The notes: generated from the letters alone by a model not told the origin. Shown: positions 1 to 9,492, counted from the stretch's first letter. The stretch is DNA of 56,688 nucleotides from an uncultured Prevotella sp. (GCA_946183415.1 CAMHAM010000018.1:1-56688), one strand, 5' to 3'. Program-made: numbers and translations.

Positions 1-579
1 CTCCTCAGCGGTCTGCTTGTGGTTGGCACCACCAAAGAATTTCTCAATCTTCACCTTACGCTGCAGCTGCATCATACCATACATGATAGCCTCTGGGCGT
101 GGAGGACAACCAGGAATAAACACATCGACGGGTACAATCTCTTCAATACCCTTCACTACATGATAGCTCGACTTGAACGGGCCGCCGCTGATGGCACAAC
201 CTCCGACTGCAATGACGTACTTAGGCTCAGCCATCTCATCGTACAGACGCTTCAAGGCTGGGGCCATCTTATGTGTGATTGTTCCTGCACACATAATCAA
301 GTCTGCCTGGCGTGGAGAGTTACGCGTTACCTCGAAACCAAAACGTGCAAAGTCGTAACGGGCACAACCGCAGGCCATAAACTCGATACCGCAGCATGAG
401 GTAGCAAAAGTGAGCGACCAGAGCGAATTCGAACGTCCCCAGTTAATCAACTGGTCGAGCGAACCCGTAATCACATTGACGCCTCCCTCGTGGAGCTCGT
501 CAACAATCTTCTCCAGCGAAGAGTTGTCTTTCCACTCCTCGTAGGGGATACTCTTGATGTGAGGCTTTCTTACTTCCAT
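1..579 (-). CDS. nuoB: NADH-quinone oxidoreductase subunit B (partial, C-terminus outside window)
   Basis: This is the N-terminal 193 codons of the complex I subunit that carries iron-sulfur cluster N2 and passes electrons to quinone at the membrane surface. It is open through position 1, so the gene continues off the window. The reverse strand shows the family's cysteines: the CC pair in a TSCCGIEFMACG segment, a cysteine in LIMCAGT, one in VGGCA, and one in the IPGCPPRPEA motif. The ATG lies inside the last codons of nuoA (10-bp overlap), so the two are translationally coupled. Only the identity of the downstream nuo genes is inferred, since they lie outside. Confidence 0.95.
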   Translation of the reverse strand, partial: MEVRKPHIKSIPYEEWKDNSSLEKIVDELHEGGVNVITGSLDQLINWGRSNSLWSLTFATSCCGIEFMACGCARYDFARFGFEVTRNSPRQADLIMCAGTITHKMAPALKRLYDEMAEPKYVIAVGGCAISGGPFKSSYHVVKGIEEIVPVDVFIPGCPPRPEAIMYGMMQLQRKVKIEKFFGGANHKQTAEE

Positions 580-920
580 TCCAAGTCTCCTTTCCGCCAG
601 GCATAAGCCAAGCCTAATACCAGAACTACCAAGAAGAAGCCAATGCTCAGCAATGCCATCGCCCCGAACTCCTTCACTACCACAGCCCATGGATATAGAA
701 ACACTGTTTCCACATCGAACATGAGGAACAAGATGGCGAAGAGATAGAATCCCACGGAAACGGGCAACCACGAGCTGCCTCGCGTGGGGATACCACTTTC
801 ATACGGCTCACCTTTCACCTTCGCGTAAGACCGAGGTCCTATCAGCTTGGCTAAGACATAAGCCGCCACCACCAATGTAATAGCCGTCAGCAAGACGGTA
901 ATTAACAAAGTAAAGTTCAT
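570..920 (-). CDS. nuoA: NADH-quinone oxidoreductase subunit A
   Basis: This 116-residue protein is the small membrane subunit of complex I. It has three hydrophobic segments (about residues 5-27, 57-79 and 85-108) and the conserved loop with YESGIPTRGSS and the following FDVETVFLYPW motif. Length is normal for the family. It is the first gene of the nuo run, starts about 40 bp downstream of a clear TTTG-N19-TACCTTTG promoter, and overlaps nuoB by 10 bp. Confidence 0.95.
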   Translation of the reverse strand: MNFTLLITVLLTAITLVVAAYVLAKLIGPRSYAKVKGEPYESGIPTRGSSWLPVSVGFYLFAILFLMFDVETVFLYPWAVVVKEFGAMALLSIGFFLVVLVLGLAYAWRKGDLEWK

Positions 921-960
921 AAAAAATTAATAAATGTTATAACAATATTGTTTCTTGGTG

Positions 961-991
961 CAAAGGTACTACAAAATTTTGAGATGGCAAA
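961..991 (-). promoter_or_regulatory. Bacteroidetes-type promoter of the nuo operon
   Basis: On the minus strand TTTG (988-991) is followed after 19 bp by TACCTTTG (961-968), matching the primary-sigma consensus TTTG-N19-21-TAnnTTTG. It lies directly upstream of nuoA. Confidence 0.8.
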
Positions 992-1033
992 ACAAAAAAT
1001 GCCAAATCTTAATAGAATTACAAAAATTATGCG

Positions 1034-1041
1034 TACTTTTG
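1034..1041 (+). promoter_or_regulatory. -7 box upstream of the AsmA-like gene
   Basis: TACTTTTG matches TAnnTTTG and lies 30 bp before the GTG start at 1071. No convincing TTTG box was seen at the usual spacing, so this is a moderate call. Confidence 0.5.
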
Positions 1042-1070
1042 CATAGTCAAACTAAAACTTCTGGAGAATT

Positions 1071-2942
1071 GTGAACAAAAGTGCCTATAAGAAACCCTTG
1101 AAGATTGCAGGCTACACCTTAGCTGCCTTCGTCGGGCTGTTGCTGATCGTTACCTTGATCATTAACTTCGGTCCTGTACAAAGCAAAATAGTGAGAAAAG
1201 CGACTGAAGCACTTCAGGAAAGGATACCCACAAAGGTTCATATCGACAAAATCCAGATAAACCTATTCAGCCAGGCTGTCAGTCTGCACGATGTTGAAGT
1301 AGAGGACTTGCAGCACAGAAAAATGCTCCAATTAGATGAAGTAAACGCAGATTTCAAATTCCTGCCGCTATTTAGGGGCAAGATTGTACTCAAAGGAGGT
1401 GAGGCAAATGGACTGAAGGCACTTATCGTGAAACCCTCAAAAGAAGAACCCGCAAACTATCAGTTCTTAATCGATGCCTTCAAGAAAGGCAATAAGGGAG
1501 AAACAAAGAAAAAGGCAAAGAAAGATAGTGTAAAGCGTTTTACCGTCGATCTGAGCCATATCAAGCTCTCTGATATCAATGTCAAGTACAACGACTATGA
1601 TATACAACTTGAACGCGGCAGCTACACCAAAGAGTTCAACGGCAACCACTTTGTCATTCTCCAGAATGGACAAGCCAAATGGGATGCAACGACCAAGAAG
1701 GGAAGAGAGGCGAGAACAGCAGGCATCGGAATCCTGACAGCTGTGCTCACAGATACGGGAGAAAAGCTCCTTACCCTCAGAGGCTTCAAATATCAGACGA
1801 ACAATCACAAACCACGTAAGAATGCTCACAAGCCCAAACGCGGCTTCTTCGACATGGGGCATCTTGACATCACCGCAGACCTAAAGGTGTCGCTCAACCA
1901 TATCAGCAAGGATTCCATCAATGCCACCATTACCAAAGGCTCTGCCTATGATTCCATCATGGGTATGGATCTCAAGGACCTGAGGTTTAACATTGCAGCC
2001 AACAAGCGGCAGGCACATATTACCGCCCTGTCTGTTCTTCAAAAGAGCACCAGCATCAGAGTGCCTGAGGCTGACATTAACTTCCCTGACAAAGAAAGAG
2101 GTTCTGGTCTTACCTATGTGGCCAAGAATGTCACAGGAAAAGCTTTCCTGACAGACATCTCGCGCCCGTTTGCGCCCGTGCTCAGCAACTTCAAAATTCC
2201 TCTCATACTCAATCTGAGACTTACAGGAACAGCCAACACGATGGAGTTCAGGAATGTCAGAGTCTATACGGAAGACAGGAAGTTCGTCTGTGCCAGCACA
2301 GGCGTCATGAGGAACATGAATGACGCCCAAAAGTTGACGCTTCATTTCGAGGTCATCGATATGGTAGCTAAGCCTGGCATCAAAGACAAGATTATCAATC
2401 AGTTCCCTGTCAAGAAGTTCATGATGAGACAGCTCTACGCCTTAGGCACTATCAGATATCACGGGAGCTTCGATATTCTTTGGAAGAAGGAGATTTTCCG
2501 AGGCAGGCTCAACACCGAGGTGGGCAACATCAACTTCGAATTTGGCATCGACAACTCTGAGAAATACCTCACAGGAACCGTCAGCACTAACGACGTGATT
2601 ATGGGTAAGCTGTTTGAGATTAAAAACCTGGGCGCTATCGACTGCAAAGCCGATTTCAATATCGACATCTCCAAGCTCAGGACACTGAAGATGCGTCAAC
2701 AAAAGGGCGGCAAGCTACCTATTGGTTCCGTTACAGCCCAAATCAATGATTGCGTTTATAAGACTTCCCATTTCAGAAATCTTTATGCCACCATCAATAG
2801 CGATGGCGCAATGGCCGAAGGCAATGCCGAGTTGAGAGGAAAGCATACTGCCCTGGTTGTGAATTTCTCACTCACAAACACAGAGCAGATGTCAAAGATA
2901 AAGATTAAGCCTGGACTGAAGTTCAGAGAGATGGCTCATTAG
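1071..2942 (+). CDS. AsmA/TamB-like envelope protein
   Basis: This 623-residue protein has a single N-terminal membrane segment (about residues 12-33) followed by a long, beta-rich extracytoplasmic region. Its start resembles the AsmA family: TM anchor, then a segment like KVHIDKIQINLF, then repeated short beta strands. Such proteins are thought to form lipid-conducting bridges between inner and outer membrane; that role is inferred from the family. A lysine-rich stretch lies around residues 140-150. The start is GTG at 1071; no better ATG precedes the hydrophobic segment. Its stop overlaps the convergent epimerase gene by 20 bp. I cannot tell which AsmA subtype it is. Confidence 0.7.
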   Translation: MNKSAYKKPLKIAGYTLAAFVGLLLIVTLIINFGPVQSKIVRKATEALQERIPTKVHIDKIQINLFSQAVSLHDVEVEDLQHRKMLQLDEVNADFKFLPLFRGKIVLKGGEANGLKALIVKPSKEEPANYQFLIDAFKKGNKGETKKKAKKDSVKRFTVDLSHIKLSDINVKYNDYDIQLERGSYTKEFNGNHFVILQNGQAKWDATTKKGREARTAGIGILTAVLTDTGEKLLTLRGFKYQTNNHKPRKNAHKPKRGFFDMGHLDITADLKVSLNHISKDSINATITKGSAYDSIMGMDLKDLRFNIAANKRQAHITALSVLQKSTSIRVPEADINFPDKERGSGLTYVAKNVTGKAFLTDISRPFAPVLSNFKIPLILNLRLTGTANTMEFRNVRVYTEDRKFVCASTGVMRNMNDAQKLTLHFEVIDMVAKPGIKDKIINQFPVKKFMMRQLYALGTIRYHGSFDILWKKEIFRGRLNTEVGNINFEFGIDNSEKYLTGTVSTNDVIMGKLFEIKNLGAIDCKADFNIDISKLRTLKMRQQKGGKLPIGSVTAQINDCVYKTSHFRNLYATINSDGAMAEGNAELRGKHTALVVNFSLTNTEQMSKIKIKPGLKFREMAH

Positions 2943-4227
2943 AACTTCCAGAACGCTCGATAATCTCCAGGCACATACGGCTGTTATGATAAGGGCACTT
3001 CCAGAAGCCTGCCTTATCATCGACCGTATTCAACGATCCATCCGGATGGCGGCTCCAATGCCATTCCCCATGTTCCCAGTCGATAATCTGAGCCTTGATA
3101 TAATCCCAGCACTTGACTGCATGCTGCAAGGCCTGTTCATCGCCAAAATGCTGATAGATATTGAACCACCCGACGACATTCTCAGCCTGTACCCACCAAT
3201 GGAGGTCGTCGTCGACATGCCCTGTATCGAGATTGGCCTCATGGATCATCGAACCGTCAGGACGCAGCCCCTTAGCAGAGGCCTCAGCCACCATTTGCAC
3301 GATCGGCTCTACCTTAGCCAAAACATTGGGATCACCCAGTACGAGGGCAGCCTCATGCATCAGCCAGGAACACTCGATATCATGCCCATAGCTCTCCAGT
3401 TGACCAGCCCCACGGGTCCAGTCCATCTCAAAGAAGAGATCGAGGTGATGGGTCTCCGGGTTCAGAATACGATCCGTAAAGATATCTATCAGGTTGCGCA
3501 GAGAAGCCTCGACACTGACCATAGTCTCCATAGGCACGCTGACTCCCACTGGCAGCACCGACCCTAACACTGGCACATAATCGCACGACTCCTGGGCATG
3601 CATCTCTTTCAGGCATCGCAAGAGATTGGCATAAGGCTCGATAATGTGCAGATGGGTGTTCTGCGACTTGGGATAATTGGCATCAAGTTCAGAGAGACGC
3701 ATGTCAGCGATCTCCCCCCACTCTCGCGTACAAGCCTCGATATAACCGTTATACTCGTGGTCGAAGGCATGCTCCTCGATACAGTCGAAGAGTTGCAGGG
3801 CACACTCCAGAGCTTCACGATCGCCTGTGGCACGGGCATATTCCGACATGCCGTAGATAGCAAAGCCGATGGCGTAGAATTGTTTTTTCGTATCGAGCGG
3901 ATTGCCCTTGTAGTCGACACTCCAATAGACTCCGCCATACTCCTGGTCGATGAAATGATCGATCAAATAATCCTTGGCGCGCGTTGCCGCTTCGAGATAC
4001 TCAGGGTTACCAAGGACACGATAGGCAGCAGAGAACGCCCAAAGGATGCGTGCATTGAGGATGGCTCCCTTCTCGGCTTCAGGATGAACCACCTCGCTAC
4101 CATCGATACGCCCGTAGAAACCCCCATTTTCATGGTCGATCATCTTGTCAAGCCAGAAACGCAGGATGTTCTTCTGAAGGACATCCTGCATCTCGCTTTT
4201 CATCTTGTCGATTATTATCTGATTCAT
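2923..4227 (-). CDS. AGE-family 2-epimerase, probably cellobiose/mannobiose 2-epimerase
   Basis: This 434-residue protein converts the reducing-end sugar of beta-1,4-disaccharides, here most likely mannobiose to mannosyl-glucose. It shows the cellobiose-2-epimerase signature: a THLH segment (H192/H194), ESYGHDIECSWLMHEAA (H282), WWVQAENVVGWFN and FWKCPYHNSR (H414); histidines at these places do proton transfer in the family. It is a cytoplasmic alpha6/alpha6 barrel with no signal peptide. It is the last gene of the run GH26, GH130, transporter, epimerase. The same four functions in the same order are known from the Bacteroides fragilis mannan pathway, where the product feeds GH130. N-acylglucosamine 2-epimerase is the less likely alternative. 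Confidence 0.85.
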   Translation of the reverse strand: MNQIIIDKMKSEMQDVLQKNILRFWLDKMIDHENGGFYGRIDGSEVVHPEAEKGAILNARILWAFSAAYRVLGNPEYLEAATRAKDYLIDHFIDQEYGGVYWSVDYKGNPLDTKKQFYAIGFAIYGMSEYARATGDREALECALQLFDCIEEHAFDHEYNGYIEACTREWGEIADMRLSELDANYPKSQNTHLHIIEPYANLLRCLKEMHAQESCDYVPVLGSVLPVGVSVPMETMVSVEASLRNLIDIFTDRILNPETHHLDLFFEMDWTRGAGQLESYGHDIECSWLMHEAALVLGDPNVLAKVEPIVQMVAEASAKGLRPDGSMIHEANLDTGHVDDDLHWWVQAENVVGWFNIYQHFGDEQALQHAVKCWDYIKAQIIDWEHGEWHWSRHPDGSLNTVDDKAGFWKCPYHNSRMCLEIIERSGSSNEPSL

Positions 4228-4243
4228 TGTTTTGGTATTATTC

Positions 4244-5638
4244 TTATTCTATTGCGCGTACCTTCTTCAGCTCATTGCTGATCTCATTGATACGCTTGGT
4301 CGTGAGCGGATAGAACCACACAACGATGATGGCCAAGGCAGCCACAGCAGCAGGGATGAAACTCATCAGCCAACGGAGCACCAAAAGAGCACTCTCGGGC
4401 TGAACAGCACCAGCCGCAAGCTGAGCATTGTCGGTGATATAGCCAAAGCCTGAGAGCAACCAGAGAACGGCTGCTCCACCGATAGCACCACCAAACTTCT
4501 GAGCCATCGACGCAGACGAGAAGATCAGACCCGTAGAGGCGGTCTTGAACTTCAGCTCTGCATAGTCAGACACGTCGGCATACATACTCCAAATCAGAGG
4601 CGACATGATACCCGTGAAAATAGAGATGACGACTTGCAGGATCAACATCGCCCAGAAGCCGGAAGGCGTGCAAGGTACGAAGAAGAAGGAAATGCTCAGC
4701 ACAACCAAAGCAGCGTTCACAAGAATGAACGTTGTCTTCTTACCCAGTTTGTTGGCAATAGGCACACACAGTGCTACACCAGCCATGTTCGACACCTCGC
4801 CTACGCCCAGGAACAATCCCGAGTAGAACAAGAACATGATGCCAAAGAACGACAGACTTACATCCGAGCCAATGATGTCGAGGAAGAAGTAAGCCACCGT
4901 AGCACCACGCACCGTATTAAACAGGTTTGAACATAAGGCGGCACCGATCAACAACCACCAAGGCTTGTTCGACAGCAGCGACTTGAAGTCGTTGCCCACA
5001 CTGACGGTCGAGACGGTCTTCAGATGCTCCTTCGTCAGAAGGAAGCACAGAATGAACATCACGAAACAGGCGGATGCAATCACGACCATACCCCAGAACC
5101 AGCCGTCGGGCGTCTTATAACCACCGAACATGTTGGTCAGCGGTTCCCAAAGGAACAGGGCGATAAACGAGCCGCCGTAAGCAAAGAACATACGGAAACT
5201 CGAGAATACCGTCTTCTCATTGGTATCATCTGTCATCACACCCAGCATCGCACCATAAGGCACGTTGATTCCCGTATAGACGGTCATCATCAAGATATAG
5301 GTCACGTAAGCCCAGATGAGCTTGGCACCATAATCCCAGTCAGGGGTCGTAAACAGGAGGATACCACAGATAGAGAACAGCGGTGCCACCCATAACAGAT
5401 AGGGGCGGTACTTTCCCCACTTCGTATTCGTACGGTCGGCAATGATACCCATCATCGGATCGGAGATAGCATCCCAGATACGCGTTACGAGCACCAATAC
5501 ACCAGCATCAATCAGTGAAAGACCAAAGATGTTAGAATAGAAGATCGGAAGATAGTAAGAGAATACTTTCCAGAATGTCGACGACGACATATCACCGAAA
5601 CCGTATCCAATCTTTTCAATTAATTTAGACTTAGCCAT
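4244..5638 (-). CDS. GPH-family sugar:cation symporter (probable mannobiose transporter)
   Basis: This 464-residue protein has about twelve membrane helices and belongs to the glycoside-pentoside-hexuronide (MelB-like) major-facilitator family. The family motif is visible at residues 53-79: RIWDAISDPMMG followed by ADRTNTKWGKYRP, with acidic residues D56 and D60 that bind the coupling cation in MelB. It lies 16 bp before the epimerase and 3 bp after the GH130 gene, so it is cotranscribed with both. Context says it imports mannobiose or short mannooligosaccharides across the inner membrane. The substrate is inferred. Confidence 0.85.
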   Translation of the reverse strand: MAKSKLIEKIGYGFGDMSSSTFWKVFSYYLPIFYSNIFGLSLIDAGVLVLVTRIWDAISDPMMGIIADRTNTKWGKYRPYLLWVAPLFSICGILLFTTPDWDYGAKLIWAYVTYILMMTVYTGINVPYGAMLGVMTDDTNEKTVFSSFRMFFAYGGSFIALFLWEPLTNMFGGYKTPDGWFWGMVVIASACFVMFILCFLLTKEHLKTVSTVSVGNDFKSLLSNKPWWLLIGAALCSNLFNTVRGATVAYFFLDIIGSDVSLSFFGIMFLFYSGLFLGVGEVSNMAGVALCVPIANKLGKKTTFILVNAALVVLSISFFFVPCTPSGFWAMLILQVVISIFTGIMSPLIWSMYADVSDYAELKFKTASTGLIFSSASMAQKFGGAIGGAAVLWLLSGFGYITDNAQLAAGAVQPESALLVLRWLMSFIPAAVAALAIIVVWFYPLTTKRINEISNELKKVRAIE

Positions 5639-5641
5639 AAA

Positions 5642-6805
5642 TTATGATTTCTTGTTTTTGATAATAAGTTTCTTGATCGTTTCAACGCTGGCCGCTGTCG
5701 TCAATCCGTCCTCTGGCGTGTTCATGCAGTAGTCGATGAGCTTGTCGACCGTCGATGTAGCCACGTGCATACGTGTATCGGCAGAGGCGTAATAGATAAA
5801 TACCTTACCGTCCTCATCGGCAATCCAGCCATTGGCAAAAGCCACATTCATCACGTCGCCCAGATACTCATCACCCTCTGGCACGAGGAAGTAGCCACCA
5901 GGACGGGCAATCACCTTCGTAGGATCGTCAAGTGCCGTCATGTACATATACAACACGTAACGCAGCCCATCGGCTGTGGCGCGCACGCCGTGAGCCAGAT
6001 GCAACCAGCCCTTGGGTGTCTTGATGGGGTGCGGCCCCTCACCGTTCTTCACCTCAGTAATGGTATGATATTTACGCTCGTAGATAATCTTCTCTTCCTT
6101 TACCTCAGCATGAGTGATATCATCGATCAGTGCCCAGCCTATACCACCGCCAGAACCCGTGTCGATAAAGCCATCCTGCGGACGGGTGTAGAAAGCATAT
6201 TTCCCATCGACGAACTCAGGATGGAGCACCACATTACGCTGCTGGCTCTTCGTCTTCAGGTCAGGCAGACGCTCCCAGGTCTTGAGGTCTTTCGTACGGG
6301 CGATAGCAGCTGTTGCAGTCGCTGCAGAGAGATTTCCGGGTTGCGAGTCGTCGTGACGCTCAGCACAGAACACGCCGTAGATCCAGCCGTCCTCATGCTT
6401 CGTGATACGCATATCATAGATATTGGTAGCAGGGATCACGTCGTCGGGCATCGTCACGGGTTCCTCCCAGAAGCGGAAGTTGTCGATACCATTGGGCGAC
6501 TCGGCTACAGCGAAGAAACTCTTGCGGTCGGCACCTTCCACACGAACCACGAGCACATACTTGCCGTTCCACTTGATAGCACCAGCATTCAGCGTGGCGT
6601 TGCACATGATGCGCTGCATCAGGTAGGGATTGTCCTGCTCGTTGAAGTCATACTTCCACTCCAAGGGGACATGGGCAGCAGTCACTACGGGGTTCTTGTA
6701 CTTCTCGTAGATACCGTTCCCCCACTCTATGGGCTCGTTCTTCTTGCTCAGCAACTCCTCGTGATGGGCACGCAGGGCTGCCACTTTCTTTTCAAATTCA
6801 GTCAT
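5642..6805 (-). CDS. GH130 4-O-beta-D-mannosyl-D-glucose phosphorylase
   Basis: This 387-residue cytoplasmic enzyme should split beta-mannosyl-1,4-glucose with phosphate into mannose 1-phosphate and glucose, completing mannan catabolism. It has the GH130 fold features: an N-terminal helix with NPYLMQRIMCNATLNAGA, then RVEGADRKSFFAVAES, then the catalytic Asp in NIYDMRITKHEDG. The Asp is residue 131 by my count, the number I recall for the characterised B. fragilis enzyme. No signal peptide is present. The neighbouring epimerase makes its substrate and the symporter imports the precursor. A mannooligosaccharide phosphorylase of another GH130 subgroup is possible but the context argues against it. 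Confidence 0.9.
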   Translation of the reverse strand: MTEFEKKVAALRAHHEELLSKKNEPIEWGNGIYEKYKNPVVTAAHVPLEWKYDFNEQDNPYLMQRIMCNATLNAGAIKWNGKYVLVVRVEGADRKSFFAVAESPNGIDNFRFWEEPVTMPDDVIPATNIYDMRITKHEDGWIYGVFCAERHDDSQPGNLSAATATAAIARTKDLKTWERLPDLKTKSQQRNVVLHPEFVDGKYAFYTRPQDGFIDTGSGGGIGWALIDDITHAEVKEEKIIYERKYHTITEVKNGEGPHPIKTPKGWLHLAHGVRATADGLRYVLYMYMTALDDPTKVIARPGGYFLVPEGDEYLGDVMNVAFANGWIADEDGKVFIYYASADTRMHVATSTVDKLIDYCMNTPEDGLTTAASVETIKKLIIKNKKS

Positions 6806-6822
6806 ACAGGTCGATCTTATAT

Positions 6823-6880
6823 TTCAATTCTTCAATTTTTCAATTCTTCAATTCTTCAATTCTTCAATTCTTCAATTCTT
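6823..6880. repeat. 8-bp tandem repeat between GH26 and GH130 genes
   Basis: Seven consecutive copies of TTCAATTC (one with a T at its end) plus two bases fill most of the spacer between the GH26 stop and the GH130 start. The first copies read on the minus strand also encode the last GH26 codons and its TGA. Confidence 0.9.
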
Positions 6881-8005
6881 AATGTCCTTCAGAAACAACG
6901 TTTTGTCACTGTTGTAGAACTCCACGAACGAGGCTGCGTCGGGCTTCGATGTTGATGGGCCGAACCACTCTTCCTTGTAGTTGCGCCAGGTGAGCAGATA
7001 ACTGATGGGGAACTGCTCGACGGCAGGCAGCAGCGTGGTGCTCCACCAGTCGGGCTGGGTCATGTTCTTCATGCCCGTCTCGGTCATCGCGGGTATGAGG
7101 TTGTGCTGCTTGGCCACCTCACAGAGCACGCCGAGGTTCTGCTTCGTACGCTCGATAAACTTATCTTTCTCTTCAGGCACCCACTGATAGCCGTCGAGAC
7201 CGATCATCTGCACGCGGTCGTCGCCGGGATAGCGGTCGAGCAGGCGCTCTGCCGTCAGATTGTCCTGGCATCCTGGCGAGTACGACCATACGAGGTTGTC
7301 GAATCCGTCATTGGTCAATTTGTCTTGCAGCATATTCCACAGGGCCTTGTATTCCTCCACCGAGCAGAGCTTTTCGCCCCACCAGAACCAGCTGCCTGAG
7401 TTCTCGTGCCAGGGACGGAAGATGACGGGTATCTTCTTTCCGTCGGCAGTCTTCAGCGTGGCCAGGAAGTCGCTCACGCGCTGCATCCAAGTCTCAAACT
7501 TCTCGTGGAACTCACCGCCTGGCAATATCTTCTTCACGACGGCAGAGTCGCTCACGTCCCAGGCCGTTCCCTCTGGGAACTTCTGTCCGGCATTGCCGCC
7601 GCCGTCGATAGTAGTCACGGGGTTGCGCGGGTGCCAGCTCAGTGTCACGATGCCACCGCGCTCGTGGTGGGCAATGATTTCTTCGGTCATACGGGTGAAG
7701 GGCACACTGTCCAGATTCTTCTGGTCGCCCATCTCGATGCCGCCCAGGTCGAAGCCCATGATGGCGGGATAGTCGCCGCACACGTTCTTCACGTCGCTCG
7801 AGTCTTTGTCATACTCCCACGTCAGACCGTACATCGGGTCGTCCTGGTGACCGTACATGATTCCCTTCTCAACAAGCGTGTCCAGCCGCTCTATCAGCAG
7901 CTGTGCCTGAGTCTTCTCCGGCTCAGCCTGTTTCTGTGCCGTGCATGCAGTCATCGCTATCGCTGCCACTGCCATCATCATCATTTTCTTCATAAATATC
8001 TTCAA
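6872..8005 (-). CDS. GH26 beta-mannanase, lipoprotein
   Basis: This 377-residue secreted endo-beta-1,4-mannanase has a lipoprotein signal with lipobox MTAC (Cys21), so it is anchored to a membrane, probably the outer one. The GH26 catalytic residues are visible: acid/base E201 in FRPWHENSGSWFWWG and nucleophile E309 in PAMTETGMKN. Substrate-binding motifs LSWHP and GYQW are present too. It is the first gene of the four-gene mannan operon. No clean TAnnTTTG box was found in the 197 bp upstream. Its last codons run into the 8-bp tandem repeat. Confidence 0.92.
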   Translation of the reverse strand: MKIFMKKMMMMAVAAIAMTACTAQKQAEPEKTQAQLLIERLDTLVEKGIMYGHQDDPMYGLTWEYDKDSSDVKNVCGDYPAIMGFDLGGIEMGDQKNLDSVPFTRMTEEIIAHHERGGIVTLSWHPRNPVTTIDGGGNAGQKFPEGTAWDVSDSAVVKKILPGGEFHEKFETWMQRVSDFLATLKTADGKKIPVIFRPWHENSGSWFWWGEKLCSVEEYKALWNMLQDKLTNDGFDNLVWSYSPGCQDNLTAERLLDRYPGDDRVQMIGLDGYQWVPEEKDKFIERTKQNLGVLCEVAKQHNLIPAMTETGMKNMTQPDWWSTTLLPAVEQFPISYLLTWRNYKEEWFGPSTSKPDAASFVEFYNSDKTLFLKDIKN

Positions 8006-8055
8006 TAATTCTTTAACTCAAGTTTCGCATTCGCTCAACTTCTTTGTAGTTAAGG

Positions 8056-8176
8056 AGTTAAGTAGTTATCGCTTCGCTCGTCCTTTCGGACAGTAGATAA
8101 GCCATTACTTTCTATCGGCTGCTTTCCACCACGCAGTCATTTGGCTTAACTACTTAACTACTGACTACTTATCTAC
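8056..8176. repeat. Interleaved inverted repeats in the GH26-CE7 gap
   Basis: The 197-bp spacer (8006-8202) contains a perfect 13-bp inverted pair, AGTTAAGTAGTTA (8056-8068) with its complement at 8147-8159. A second 9-bp pair, GTAGATAAG (8093-8101), has its complement at 8168-8176. The two pairs cross rather than nest. Function is unknown; it could end CE7 transcription or be a remnant of a small repeat family. Confidence 0.6.
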
Positions 8177-8202
8177 TTCAGAAAGTTGAATTCTTTAATT
8201 TT

Positions 8203-9492
8203 TTACTTTTTCAGTCCCATCTGTTTGAGCAACCAGTTCTCCCACTCATCCCACTGCTCCTGATGCCAGAAGTGCCAGGTGGCCTGATAGGGCACGATCT
8301 CCTTCGGGCCCGTCACCGTGTTGTAGGTCTCCCAGGCCGTCGTGGGGGGAACCACGTCGTCGTTATAGCCAAACGAGAACCAGCCCTGCTGCTTGTCAGT
8401 GATCAGACGGGCGAAGTTGATACCGTCGTAGTAGCGCGACACCTCTATCTGCTTCTCCTGACCCTTACCTTTATTATAATAGAAATAATGTGGCCAGCCG
8501 CAGGCAATACCCCTCAGCGAGTTCGTATGGTCGCAAAGGGCGGCATGCACTGGTGCATAGTAAGTGATGCGCTTGTCGAGACCAGCCGTCGCCAACGTTA
8601 GGAATCCGCCTTGCGACGAACCCGTCACGCCCATCTCCTTGCCGTTCCAGGGGGTATACTCCTCGATATAGTCGAGCGCACGGATGCAGCCGAGCACCAC
8701 GCGCTTGTAATAGTGCTTGTCACGGTCATCCATATAGAACTCCCAATACCAGTTCAGCGCCCCGTGGAAGATATCATCATACACCTTCTGCTCCATCGTC
8801 ACGGGGATGCCGTGAATACCGATCTCCAGCGTGATAGCCCCCTGTGCAGCCGTCCAGATGTCACCACCGTAAGGTCGCACGCCAGCACCAGGCACACGCA
8901 GCAGGGCGGGATACTTGCCCTCCTTCACTGGCACACAGAGAATACCGTATGTGCGATAGCCTGGCAGCATGTTCTGGAACGATACCTCATACACGTTCAC
9001 ATCCTTGGTACAACGCTCGGGCAGCAACCGCTTCGTCGGGTCGAGCTCCGTCTTGCGGGCTTCCTTGATCGCGTTCTGCCAGAAGTCCGAGAAGTCTTTC
9101 GGCATCACGGTCGAGGGCTGCAACTGCTCAGGATCAAAGGCCGCCCCGCAGGCGCCCTTATAGTCCTTACCGTCCACATGAGCCGTCACGTCGACACGAT
9201 AGAATCCTGGCACCTTCATCGTACCAGTCAATTTGAGCGTACCGTCCTTCAGCGTCATGCTTTTCTTGACATCCTGATACATCTCAGGTCCTGCGGCATA
9301 GTCAATGCTCACATTATTAAGTAATGTACCCGATTTCCTGACCTCAACTACGAACTGGGCTTTCTCACCCGTCTTGTAGTGCCAGTCCTGATGATCCGGT
9401 TCAACGGTTACCACGATGCTGTTACCACGTATTTGGGCAGAAAGTGATGCAAACGCCATCACGCAGAGGAGGATTGATAGTAATCTTTTCAT
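8203..9492 (-). CDS. CE7-family acetyl esterase (acetyl-xylan/mannan esterase), secreted
   Basis: This 429-residue protein removes acetyl groups from polysaccharide, here probably acetylated galactoglucomannan. A type I signal peptide (about 1-19, ending LSAQ) precedes an Ig-like domain (about 25-120) and an alpha/beta hydrolase of the AXE1/cephalosporin-deacetylase type. The catalytic triad candidates are S293 in VTGSSQGG, D379 in YNDDVVPPT and H407 or H410 in the TWHFWHQ segment. The extra N-terminal domain is absent from the short Bacillus CE7 enzymes. It has its own -7 box and lies between two mannanase genes, which is why mannan acetyl groups are the best guess. Acetyl-xylan is the alternative. 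Confidence 0.85.
   Translation of the reverse strand: MKRLLSILLCVMAFASLSAQIRGNSIVVTVEPDHQDWHYKTGEKAQFVVEVRKSGTLLNNVSIDYAAGPEMYQDVKKSMTLKDGTLKLTGTMKVPGFYRVDVTAHVDGKDYKGACGAAFDPEQLQPSTVMPKDFSDFWQNAIKEARKTELDPTKRLLPERCTKDVNVYEVSFQNMLPGYRTYGILCVPVKEGKYPALLRVPGAGVRPYGGDIWTAAQGAITLEIGIHGIPVTMEQKVYDDIFHGALNWYWEFYMDDRDKHYYKRVVLGCIRALDYIEEYTPWNGKEMGVTGSSQGGFLTLATAGLDKRITYYAPVHAALCDHTNSLRGIACGWPHYFYYNKGKGQEKQIEVSRYYDGINFARLITDKQQGWFSFGYNDDVVPPTTAWETYNTVTGPKEIVPYQATWHFWHQEQWDEWENWLLKQMGLKK

Noticed and set aside
3598..4281. 227-codon open frame opposite the epimerase
   Set aside because: Antisense shadow; no recognisable domain or promoter.
5765..6955. 396-codon open frame opposite the GH130 gene
   Set aside because: Antisense shadow of a gene with intact catalytic motifs; its end is read from the 8-bp repeat.
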